64,000 nucleotides of DNA from Nipponacmea schrenckii. Its lineage: Eukaryota; Mollusca; Gastropoda; Lottiidae. The stretch lies in NCBI GenBank assembly GCA_030562195.1, contig JAUJPP010000003.1, forward strand, positions 39,872,602 to 39,936,601, in the 5' to 3' direction. Within the stretch, counting starts at the first letter, position 1; each line of letters begins with the position of its first letter. This document shows positions 50,901 to 61,300 of this stretch, piece by piece. The position numbers and the translations under genes are program-made. The notes beneath the pieces were generated by a model that saw only the letters and a program-made list of their open reading frames with translations, made no database searches and was not told where the DNA came from.

Positions 50901-51302
50901 AAAAAGAAGCACTCAAAAAACATTTTCTATGACGTATACTTACACAGTATCACTGATCCAATATATAAACTGACCATCAAACGAATAAATGTAAACAATT
51001 TCTGTAAATAGAGAAATAGTAAATACAAAATACAAATCCATAAGAACAAGAAACGTAAAAAAAAAGACAGAATTTAACCTAGCATCTTACATTATTATAT
51101 AGTTATGGACTTTCAATGAAACAAGATACACATTTCTTACCTCCTTTCCTCTTATACCAGGCAAGATGGCCAAGAACGATATGAGTAAAATCACAATACA
51201 GAAAATTAAACCAGATTCTACCAAATCGGATTTAAATGGTGTTTTATTTGGTTCGTAAAATGTTGGAGCCCCATTAGTACGAAACGCTGAATACAGCCCC
51301 AT
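47957..51302 (-). CDS. DUOXA: Dual oxidase maturation factor (DUOXA)
   Basis: DUOXA is an ER-to-surface partner of dual oxidase, needed for DUOX maturation and H2O2 production. Nine exons join in frame: 51302-51141, 51001-50944, 50225-50091, 49746-49654, 49529-49376, 49162-48945, 48738-48619, 48458-48316, 48100-47957 (408 residues). The family is shown by GAPTFYEPNKTPF at the N-terminus, five hydrophobic segments, and a large extracellular loop with DIGLRGINITLKG, NETINYNE, FSWRWRQGRLGFGPFAGRFS and REYR-type residues. The loop has three glycosylation sequons (NFS, NIT, NET). The cytoplasmic tail is acidic then basic, with PPPPP. I use the ATG at 51302, six bases inside an exon that has a good acceptor (TTTCAG). 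The last exon's stop overlaps a strong donor (AG|GTAAGG), so the C-terminus may differ. The DUOX gene itself is not in the window. Confidence 0.93.
48531..48548 (-). other. DUOXA: Candidate 18-nt DUOXA microexon
   Basis: Between exons 7 and 8 the minus strand reads TTGTAG, then GTAACTCTGGATTTCGAG, then GTACAG. Acceptor and donor are both present. The 18 nt keep the phase-1 junctions on both sides and would insert about six residues (NSGFR plus a junction residue) after the fifth membrane segment. This is a prediction from splice signals and phase only. Confidence 0.4.
48785..48880. repeat. Small hairpin in DUOXA intron
   Basis: TGGGACCTATAC and ATAGGTCCA form a short inverted repeat between exons 6 and 7 of DUOXA. 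It may be a MITE relic. Confidence 0.35.
50318..50415. mobile_element. Palindromic MITE in DUOXA intron 2
   Basis: GAGTGGATATGGTTTTTATGC and GCATAAAAACCATATCCACGAG are inverted, and the outer ends GGTTATCCTATG / CATTGGATAACC are also inverted, giving an almost full-length hairpin of about 100 bp. It lies between DUOXA exons 2 and 3. Confidence 0.75.
50475..50870. repeat. Two ~190-bp direct repeats in DUOXA intron 2
   Basis: GCCTTTGGCTCTGCCCATCG and GCCTTTGGCACCGCCCATCG start two diverged copies about 190 bp apart. They share TTATTCAATGG, CAAGAATAT, TTTTATCCAACT, AGACATAGTA and CATCTAAAACAAA. The copies follow the palindromic MITE directly. Confidence 0.7.
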
Positions 51303-51312
51303 ATTTGATCTG

Positions 51313-53690
51313 AAAAAAAAAATGTCATATGTTCAAGAATGTGCAGAGATGAGCTTAATATTCCGCGTTGGCTACTATAAATCTCTATTCATCGTATGTT
51401 GCTTCCATAAAATACACTATTACACAGACAAGAATTCCTATGTGAACGTGAAAATGTCGACATGACATTATGTAACACTCTAAGAGTGTTGTCTTCTTAT
51501 TGAATTTCGTAATCGTTCTTCTCATTTTGTATAATACGTGTATGTATTATCCTATTGGTCTTATGAATCGCCTTTGTATTAAAACAAACAGGAAGTTAAA
51601 TCATTGTGTCAACGCCTTTATCAATATTCTTCCCGTTTGCATAGATTTTTCAAAATTGTAACAGTGGTACGTACAAGGCAGAGAAATAGATGCCCCCTAT
51701 ATCTTTACTACTCTCCATAAGTACCAACTCCAGTCCCCCCCCCCCCGGGCCCCCCACCTCTTTAAATTTCCTACCAGAATAGCCTCGCCCATGTACAACA
51801 AAGATCATGCGGTGCATAACGTCATGAAAGCTCCCTATATAATCCTATATATCCAGGAATGCCTATACTCCAAACATATTCAATTCGTTATTGGAGATAC
51901 CAAAATTAAAAATCTCCTCTTCTAATCTTTAAAAGACATACATATATAAACGAATATCAATTGTTTGTAATTACGTGTATATTATACACGTACTTAGAAA
52001 CACAAAATACATTAATACATGCTTCATTTAAAAGAAAAACCCAAAAAATGAAAAAAAATCAAAACAAACCTTTTGCTACAAAACAATTAGGCCTATGTCT
52101 GACTATTAGACTAAAATTTGATCAGTAATGGCAGCTTTATCTATTTCTTGTCATACAAGTTTCCGGACATCCTGATCATGTGATCGTTAATTTACTTCCC
52201 TAATAAATAGTGCTATCTAATAGGTTATAGATATAGGGCATACACTATAATCAAAGATACACAATAGTCTACCTTTTTATATAATATTTTACGCATGCAC
52301 ATAATCATATTATAATATCGGGTTTACGTACACCTTTTTTCTTCGTCACGATAAACGTGTGGGTAAAAGGGGCATTATTGGCAAACGTAACCATCAGAGA
52401 AATTATATAGATGATCTGTTGGTAAATTCAAAATGCAAATTATAGATCTACCCCAACCCCGTATTGCACTCCGTTAATTCAAAAATATATCATTATCAAT
52501 ATTAAGAAATCTCCCCTTGGGGGGAGCTTGAAATTATTGTGCTTCCACAGAATTTCACGTACCCAGTCATACCAATTCGTTGAACCTGATCGTGTTGATC
52601 GTGCGATGTCTAGTACCAAATGGAACAATCCTATCGGAACGTTTTTGATCGAAATATCATTGACTTGTTACATTGACAAATTGCGCACAGATCATATGCG
52701 AGCGCTACAAATCATATCAAAACTGAGTCATATAACAAAACTATAGTTCGAAAGGGATCGCATATAGTGGGAACCTAACATTAGATGGGATGGCTATATT
52801 GTATTACAATTTACGTTTATTTTGTGAAGAAAAACAACCATAACAGGCCGGAAAATGACATTGAATATCATATTTGAAATGTAAACCTTCGCCAACAAAC
52901 AATCTTTCATCCAAAAGTATATTTGAAATGGTAAATTGATCTTTAAATTTTCGTATTAAAAGAACCTAATAGATTTGCTAACATACTTAGGTAAAGGTAC
53001 AAGGTAAAGTTACAGTATCAAACATAATTATAATGACATGCATATATCTATTTATATTTGACATACATTTAATTAACTTAATCCAATTATGAATAAAATA
53101 GCTTTGCAGACTATAGTAATCTCTATTTCAGTTTATGTGATGCGAATCATTTTGTTTCCGTTTGCGCTCTGAAACGTATAACAAGGAAGAATACCAACCA
53201 TTATTTACCTGGATGAAGTTAACGACTGTATTCAGATTGTAACTCTCACCTAACAAATCATTGAAAAATGCCGGAAGTAAAGAGTCTCACCCAAGGCACA
53301 AATGTTATCTACTATTCATTATCAAAACAGATTCAACTTTAAGGAAACTTTCGAAGAAGCCTTTCACAAAACGATTTAGAGTTGATAAACGATCATTGTC
53401 CAATAGAGAGTTGGCGTACTAATGTAAATTGGAATAAAAACAGGAACAAAGTTCACAGCCATTTTGAATCCTTTTCTCGACTTATGAATTTTGAAAAGAG
53501 CAAATTTAAACATCCATCCAAAATGACTATACATTGTATGAAGGAAGAGTACCAAGCGCCTGGGAGGAATCTGAATTTTATTCAAACAATAACATACCTG
53601 TCAGTCTTATACTTGTGTATTAGTAAAATCTTTGATTGGAAAGCAATACGTTACTAATTGCTATAAGTATTGCATTGAACCATCAACAGA
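51313..53690. other. DNA upstream of DUOXA exon with ATG
   Basis: Probably the first DUOXA intron. It contains a C-run followed by GGG and another C-run at about 51735-51755 and short open frames at 52.5 and 53.4 kb that I do not recognise. No clear element. Confidence 0.4.
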
Positions 53691-53699
53691 ACAGAAAAT

Positions 53700-54130
53700 A
53701 TAGATTCTGTAAAGCCCATTGAAGGCGTTTAACAAGGTACCACATAAGAGATATATCTTGGACTTGAACATTATGTAATTTGCCCTGCTTGACAACGATA
53801 AGAAAATACTTATTGAAGCATGGTAGTATAATAAACAATAGTTGCAATCCATAAAGACTTAATTTCCTAACCACAGACATTGGGTTAATGTAAGAATGGA
53901 GTACACCAGGGTAGTTTGCTAGGTCAAGTACTTTTCCTCATTTCCATAAACGATATACCATCAATTGTGAAATCATTCACCGAGTTAATTGCAGTCGATA
54001 TGAAACCTGATGGACAGCAGTTTGGCATCGATAAACTTACATATCCCTAGGGTCAACTCTTGAATACTTGAGAAACAGATTTAATACAATTTAACAGAAT
54101 TATCAGTGGGGATAGACAACCTTGTATATT
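53700..54130 (+). pseudogene. LINE reverse transcriptase relic
   Basis: A frame reads GVHQGSLLGQVLFLISINDI followed by PSIVKSFTELIAVD. This is the reverse transcriptase core (GVPQGS.LGP.LFL.FINDL..........FADD) with the catalytic FADD degraded to IAVD. Upstream bases retain DSVKPIEGV (from a DFSKAFDKV-type motif) and LEHYVI, broken by many stops. It lies within the probable first intron of DUOXA and is clearly inactive. Confidence 0.75.
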
Positions 54131-54848
54131 ATTATTTATCAAAATAAAATCAAGATGCGCCCCCTTCAAAGTTTGTATTCGGATATTGCACTGTGCAGCA
54201 TTCTTGTAAAATCAATGTATTATCATTTCCTGGGCTGTGATAGGATACTAGTATATTGCACTTTTGCTCTTCTTCGAGTCCTCTAACTGTTCCTAAACAT
54301 ATTTCTCATCCCAGACAGACAAGAGACACTCCATCTCTTCATCATTCCAAAATTGACAACGAGTTGATATTTTGTCATCCTTCTTACTTGGAGGCAATTT
54401 GGGATTTGGCTATAGAAAGAAATCCAGACAATAGCCTCGGCAATACACAAATTCATTCCTATCAATAGCAGGATGTTATTTTACTTACGTGAGCTAAAGA
54501 ACTAGCTTATGCGTTGACATGGCCACATTTACTTCAGGAGTTCATTTGTTTATAAGTAAAAATATACTTTTGCATGACCCCTAGAGGTGAAGTAAATATT
54601 CCTGCAGGAGAATACTTGCTTATGTAACCAAAATCGTAAACGTGATGGTATAAACGGGGCTTTAGTTACAATATTATAGCCTTTTTTTTTACATACATGT
54701 AGTTTTGTTGGGAGAGTTAAGTAACAAAATAATTAAAAAGGACTTGCTATATTATTTTTCAAATTATTCAGGCCTACTTAGTTTAAATGGATCTATCGGA
54801 TTATGTTCTGTTGTAGAGTTTAATGGGCAGTAGATTCCTTTATCCATT

Positions 54849-55157
54849 ATACAGTTTTCTTACTCTATCCTTTGCCAACAGTTTTCTTACTTTATCCCAC
54901 TCTTACAGTTTTCGTACTTTATCACGTTCTTACAGTTTTCGTACTTTATCCCTTACTTACAGTTTTCGCACTTTATCCCTTACTTACAGTTTTCGTACTT
55001 TATCACTTTCTTACAGTTTTCGTACTTTATCCCTCACTAACAGTTTTCGCACTTTATCCCTTACTTACAGTTTTCGTACTTTATCACTTTCTTACAGTTT
55101 TCGTACTTTATCCCTCACTAACAGTTTTCGCACTTTATCCCTTACTTACAGTTTTCA
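54849..55157. repeat. 27-bp minisatellite, ~11 units, splice-acceptor-like
   Basis: The unit is ACAGTTTTCGTACTTTATCC plus CTTACTT. Variants CACTTTCTT, CCTCACTA and CCTTACTT recur in the order seen as LSY, LTN, LTY in one frame, repeated twice (an 81-bp higher-order unit). The 27-bp period is a multiple of three, so two plus-strand frames stay open; I treat these as by-products. Each unit carries TTTCTTACAG, CTAACAG or CTTACAG, resembling a 3' splice site. Confidence 0.93.
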
Positions 55158-55294
55158 TTCTAAGTATCGTATTATTCCTTTGGTGTTCTGGTACAACCAC
55201 AGAGTTATATAGCTTGAATGGGTAGAATGGTGTATAGTTTTTAATAATCCTTCAGCAACATTTAGAGGGAGAGATCACATCATAATGAAACAAA

Positions 55295-55398
55295 ATTTTA
55301 TGGTATACTACTCATTGTTGAAACGTTGTGTGTGATGACAATGTAGATTGTTGAAACGTTGTGTATAATAAAACCTAGGAGTAGTATACCATAAAAAT
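55295..55398. mobile_element. Short palindromic element (104 bp)
   Basis: ATTTTATGGTATACTACTC at the left and GAGTAGTATACCATAAAAAT at the right are inverted over 18 or more bases. The interior contains two direct copies of GTTGAAACGTTGTGT. It looks like a minimal MITE. Confidence 0.65.
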
Positions 55399-55399
55399 G

Positions 55400-56480
55400 A
55401 AGGGTGAAATTTAATAAAAGTTAATTTGTAAGTTAGTTATATTTCAGTCACAGTATTAACTAACAGTCAGTTAAAGTCACACATTTATTCACATATATTT
55501 CTTTACTATATAATCTTTCTCTGTATCTGAGTTCTCATCACCTTAAACTTTCTACTTCTTTGCCCCGAGCTGTGTTAATTAGTCTTTCATTAGTGTTGAT
55601 AGTTTTGTAGCTGATAGGACATGTTATATGGATATTTTGGGATATGGTTCTGTATTGAAGCTTCTTAGATATAGAACAGTCTTGAAATTTAGATATTTGA
55701 GTATTCTTTATAATATATATTGTTTCAATATATTGTTGGATGTTTTGGATGTTTCTGATATAAGGTATGTTATAGTTTCCTAGTTGATGCTTTTTGTTTA
55801 CCCTAGTAACCTGGTGTCGACCATCTTGTAATTTTAGTCTGTCCATAACTTAGTTCCAGTTTGCATACTATATATAATATATAAATCTTACAATTACATT
55901 CAGTACTTTATTTATTCATTCTAGCATTTCTCTACATTTTATATACTGCAATACAATTCTTTTAATCTATTATTTCCAGATATATAGCCTGGTAAGGTAC
56001 TTCACCTAAGCCCAGTTCGATTTAGTTTAAAACCCCTTTATAGGGTAGGTTTCTAATGTTATATATTATTTATATTAAGCTTATTTATATTTGTCTCTAT
56101 GCATAGTTTAGTTAGTTTCATATATTTCGTATGATTATGGTGTAGTTTATGCATAGATATGTTTTCATTCTTTTATTATTCTAAGAGTAAATAAGTATTC
56201 TGTTTTAACTGTATATATCTTCCTGGTTGTAACGTTATTATTTGTACTTTCAGGGTTTTTGTTAATGCTAATAAAGCCTATCTTTTTAAATGAACCCTTG
56301 GTGTGGTCAATTCCCTGAACCCGATCAATCCCCTCGACAACATTATGATCAATCATAGACTTATAGAACTCTATATAACTCTATTTGATCAATAAGTAAT
56401 ATTAGTGGTCTGATTCCAAATATTTTCAAGGTAAGTAACTCTGTATTGAGAAAAAGTAAACAAACGTGAGAAGAAAACTT
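55400..56480. other. AT-rich intronic or intergenic DNA
   Basis: No gene is supported. Open frames on the minus strand near 55.5-55.8 and 56.2-56.4 kb are AT-driven with no known motif. Confidence 0.4.
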
Positions 56481-56482
56481 AC

Positions 56483-56535
56483 CGTATTAAAATGATATCC
56501 AGAAAAAGGAAATAAAGGAGTAATTTAATTGTCAT
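56483..56535 (-). other. DUOXA: Candidate upstream first exon of DUOXA
   Basis: An ATG at 56535 opens 17 codons plus two bases, ending at a strong donor (ACG|GTAAGT). If joined to the acceptor at 51309 it stays in frame through the usual ATG and adds about 20 hydrophobic residues (MTIKLLLYF... start). The join is inferred from splice signals across a 5.2-kb gap. Other donors (near 53.21 and 54.49 kb) compete, and it may equally be a 5' UTR exon. Confidence 0.3.
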
Positions 56536-57078
56536 TGTAGTATGTTGATGATAACATTTTAACAGGCAATCCAAACTGTAAATGGATATCAATGCAGATT
56601 GATCATAAAACTAAGATTCCCTACAGTAAAAAGAAAAATATAGTCATCATTAACCTATTTCTACTAACTGTCCCACGTAAACTAGACTAGACTACTATCT
56701 GTGTAGGCACTGTCTGTGTAGGCAGTTGAAACTATTGTAAATTGTTTGTGTTTGTAGGCGATCATTTTTGTCAAATAGAACATCGATTTTAATCAAGTAT
56801 CACTTGTGATAAAATAGAGTTTATATATGCCCTGACCATCTGTGCTTAGTTGTACCTTGTGTGTTGAGAAATTTTAGCTGATTAGAAATAATGTGCCCAT
56901 GTGTGGATAATTTTGTCAATGCATTGTAGTAAAAAATAAATAAAAAGGACAAAAGTTTTGTTCCATTTTCATTAGCTTTTAATATGAATAAGACATGGCC
57001 TTGAATGAGAGCGCAGACTAGGGCTATAGATCATAATGACAATGATTACGCAAAATAATGTCATTCATTGATAAATTG

Positions 57079-57105
57079 TGACGTCATAAATAGCATGTGA
57101 CGTCA
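57079..57105. promoter_or_regulatory. Two perfect CRE palindromes
   Basis: TGACGTCA occurs at 57079-57086 and 57098-57105. They sit between the candidate DUOXA first exon and RSAD1, in the divergent upstream region. CREB/ATF binding is inferred from the motif alone. Confidence 0.45.
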
Positions 57106-57299
57106 GAAAACGCCCTGTCAATTTCGATGGCAAGGGAAGACAACTCTTAAAGAAATAAACTTGTTTACGGAAATCCCGCATAGAACATTCAGGAAAAATT
57201 AAGATTAAACACAATGCATTTTTATAGGGTGCCAAACAACCATTTAAGTGTATGTGAAAGAAATGTAATTTATTTTAAGAATTCCAGAATATTCACTCC

Positions 57300-57574
57300 G
57301 AGACTACTTTGATTGACTGCGACCTAGCTGTGAACAAACATGGCAGCCCCCATGGCGGCCATCTTTTTTCTCACTTTTTTTTTTTACTACCAGTGGAGCA
57401 AAATTCTTCTGATGCATATTCATGTATACATGAAGAGAGAGCTTTACTCTCGGCGGCAAAGAGTTGTGCTCTCATATTACCTTGAATATTCATCTGTTTG
57501 CGCTTCTCAAATTTCTTACATCTCCAATATTGCAATATGCTATTCAAAGAAAAGTCGAAAAGATGTCATCAGGT
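57300..57574 (+). other. Candidate RSAD1 promoter and non-coding first exon
   Basis: A locally GC-rich patch reads CATGGCAGCCCCCATGGCGG then CCATCTTTTTTCTC, resembling a YY1-type (AAGATGGC, inverted) core promoter. A donor (CATCAG|GTAGGT) follows at 57574. An open frame of 78 codons crosses it and starts MAAPMAAIFFL, but shows no domain. It may be a 5' exon of RSAD1, whose first coding exon lies 760 bp further on; a usable acceptor just before that exon is weak. Confidence 0.25.
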
Positions 57575-57599
57575 AGGTCAAAGGTAATGCATAAGAAGA

Positions 57600-58337
57600 A
57601 ACATGGTCATTCTCTTAAGAGTCTTTAGAAATAAAGAAGGAAAAGATTGTTTGGTCTAATTTTAAATGGATAATAGGTCTTAGAAGGAATATAACTTGTC
57701 TAATATCAGAATCCTGATCCATCAGTAGACTTAACTGGTGTCATAAGTATACATCCAAATCCGTCTATAAATCCACAAAATCAAGTGTTTAATTATAAAG
57801 CGAGACATGAAAATCTGTATAGAATAAAGGGAAGTAGCTCTTACATGGGTTTTTCCCACATCCTTGACCTCTACTTAATTGACCTCAAAATAGTTAGACA
57901 ATGTAAGATATTTAAATTCACAGGGGACCGAGAAAAAGCAATTCATAGGATTTTGAATGAATACTCCTACAAATATCAACAAATATTATTCATTGGGAAT
58001 ATATGATTGAATAAACCAGAAAATGATTGCCAAAGCGCTCTTGTGCATGGATGGGAAGTTCCTATTTCATGTTTTAGTGTTGATTACCCAGACGCTTTTT
58101 ATTAGCAACTGAACGGATTCATCGGTTGTTCACTTTTTTTTTTTTAAATTCTGAAAATAGTTTTATTGTTGCTTTTGAAAATTGATAAAGTGTGGGATAT
58201 TAAACACAAGTATTAGCTGTGGGACGAGTATATTCTAAAACATATTATCCCTTTAATTAGACTGGCCTATACTGTCACAAAAATCTGTTCATTAGATAAA
58301 TGTTTAATTAGATAGCCTTTGCTGAAGTACCACGACA
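57600..58337. other. Flank before RSAD1 first coding exon
   Basis: No gene is supported. An open frame at 57785-58006 begins with GTG and is unrecognised. Confidence 0.35.
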
Positions 58338-61300
58338 ATGCTAAGTTTAAGAACTGTCAAAAGAAGTTTTGTAAATATATGGTATAAAAGTGTTAGATAT
58401 AAGTCAAGCCTCAACATTGAAATGATACCAAAACCTGAAGGAGATCATAATGCTGCTCTCTATGTTCATGTAAGGGATAACCTTTTTTTGATGTTATTTT
58501 ACTTAAATAAATTCATGTGGTTTCTAGCACTGTTCCACTAAAACTAAGATTTTTATTACATCACCATTGCACAGTTCCTTAGATATTATAAAGTAGCAGA
58601 ACGTTCTGATTTAAGAAAGAGTTAAGAAATAAGTTCCAATTATTATTACCTGTATGATAATTGCAGATAGAAATTAACATTTTTTTTTTACAATAACCCA
58701 TCAAGTTTGGTGATAAATACAATGGTATTTTAATGTTACCTTTGTTTTGATTGTAGGTAGAACCCTATAGTAGAACCTTAAAGGGGCCAAGGCTTTATTT
58801 GTTTCGGACAATCATCCGACAGCCTCAAACACATGAAATCTTTTGGTTAGCTAATCAGAAATATTCTACAGAGCTTACCTTTGAAATTTGAGCTTTCAAA
58901 TCCATGTGTATCCATAATTATCCGTGTTTGAAAAATCATAATGACTTAAGAAATTACGAACGTCCCGCCATATTGGAAAACAGTTCGTCTTGATAATCAA
59001 AGAGTTATCCCTCGAGTCGTGCCATAGCGATCATCTATATAAACAGACTACAACGCATTTTTCAATTGTAGACTTTGTCAACAGGACACACAGTTTTCAG
59101 ACTGACTGGAGACCAGCCGTGTAAAGCACGGAAAAAAAATGAAATTTTTTGTTTGAGGCATATTTCAAGGTATTTTGCGATTTTCTCAGAGCTTGAATAT
59201 TTCTGGGGACTGTTTAAATGTAACAAAGGCCCAAAACGACCCCTAAAAATCAAGCCTGGGCCCCTTTAAACTTACTGATAGAGTTTGCCTGAACTTGTAT
59301 TTGGAGAGCTCTGACTACTAAATGGCAATATAAATGTTTTTATTTCAGTGGCCGTACTGCAAGAGAAAATGTCCATATTGCAATTTTAATAAATATGTAT
59401 GGTGAGTAATTTATTCATTTGTGGTCATTAGACATATTCTATTTAATTTGAGTTTAAGGTTTTGATAAACAACATAGGTTATTATTTTTGACAGTAAAGA
59501 AGTTGATGAAGAAAGAATGAAAAACTGTTTGATTCAAGAATTAGAGACTTTGGTTTATAAAAGTTGTGTTGGAAATATTACAACAATATTTTTTGGTGGA
59601 GGTAGGTTGATTGTAGTTGTTGTCAGTAGAATAAAGTACTGTACTGTATTATATTAAGTTATATGACAAGTAATTCAGTTGTTTTAGTGTTGGAAAGTTT
59701 TATTATTATTATAGCATTCACATAGTATGTCTATGTTAACTGTAGCCTATGTGTTGAATCAAATCTCTAAAATTATTTGATAACGATGCAACATACCTTA
59801 TCCCTGAAAAACACATCCAATTACTCTTTGTCTCAATTGATAAATAGTTAGAAATGTTATTTATGATCAAGATTTGTCTTCCAAATAATGCATGTGTAAA
59901 GTGTAGGAGTTCAGTTACTTACTTTTTCAAAACAAAATATCCACGAAATGTCTTGCAAATTGCAAACACAGTCTTGTGAAAATGGCAATTATCTCATATT
60001 GTAAGAGAAAAAGGAAAATGTATTTGTTGTACTATATCCCTGATGTTAACATTTACACTGTTACAATTGATAGGTACACCAAGTCTAGCTAGTCCAAACA
60101 CTATAAATAGTGTAATAGAAAAAGCCAAAAGTGTTGGAAACCTATCTCCTGCAGCTGAAATAACTATAGAGGTTAACCCCACAGAAATAGAAGCTAAGAA
60201 ATTAAAGTAAGTTGTACATCAGAATTAACTGATATTGATTATACCCCTGATCTAAAGATCTTAACCAGTTTCCTGATAAAAGAAGTGGTTTATTTCCATA
60301 TCTTGCCTTCCAAATTCACTCCAATTTATTCCCTTTTCAATATTTTGCAACTTTTACAGATGTTCATCCATCCATCCGTCTGTTTTAGTTATTGCCCTTG
60401 ACTTGTTGTGATCATTTATATTGATGGCGTTAGGGGGGAAGAATACAAATTATAACATTGATACAAATTGCATAGTTGTATGAAATCTACATCCTGCATC
60501 TAGATGTCACATTGTTATATCTGCCTAATAGTTTCTACAAACTAATCTTTATTGTTTTGTCTTGTGTCACAATAATCTAGCAGCTTCTAATCATTTTATC
60601 CCAATATGAAATGACTCTTGGGATCTTTGTTTGTAGAGAGTTTAAAGATGCTGGTATTAATCGAATGTCAATTGGGTTACAGGTCAGTAATTTTTTAATT
60701 CATAAAACTTAATATTTTATATTTTGATTCTGATATAAAAGTTAATCATTTTTTGGCTGTGATTGTTAGTTTACTTAAACCACCTGAGAATTTGACTTTA
60801 TTGTCACCATTATTGTAAGAAAACAACAGAAAACCAGAGGTAGCTGTTCAAATACACATATGCATTAAAAAAAATGTCTAATTTTTATCAAATACATGTA
60901 TTATTATTATGTTCCATTCTAGATTAAAAGTTTTGGCTTATTGCTTTTACTAGGTCTTGACCCTTTGAACACTGACGTCTCAGTGCTATAACGTCATCAA
61001 AACCCTGACTCCCCTGAGCATGACGTCAGTCGTAAAAAAGTCTTTTCTTGCCATATTTTGACATTTGAGGCAAAATAAAATGTTTGTTTACTTGCATCGT
61101 CTGCTGACATATTTTTAGTAACTACGATTTGATTGGTCAATATAAAATGAAATCACACCTAATTTCTTCAACATATCCATGGGTTATTTTGGTTTGGGAT
61201 GGTTACAACAAACTACAAGTACTGTGATTGGCTAACAAGAATGTTTATCTGAGAAGATGATTTTCAATACCCACAAAGACCAGAGTAAAATTTTTATGTA

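Noticed and set aside
52528..52746. Possible exon after an acceptor-like CTTCCACAG
   Set aside because: The frame has somewhat mixed composition but no recognisable domain, starts with TTG, and has no matching donor or partner exon that I could identify.
54823..55225. Overlapping 129- and 117-codon open frames with SFRTLSL or VFVLYP repeats
   Set aside because: Both come from the 27-bp array in two frames; repeats open in several frames are expected when the period is a multiple of three.
57340..57576. 78-codon open frame starting MAAPMAAIFFL as a separate gene
   Set aside because: It has no domain. The GC-rich start looks more like a core promoter or first-exon element (GGCGGCCATCTT), and a splice donor lies near its end.
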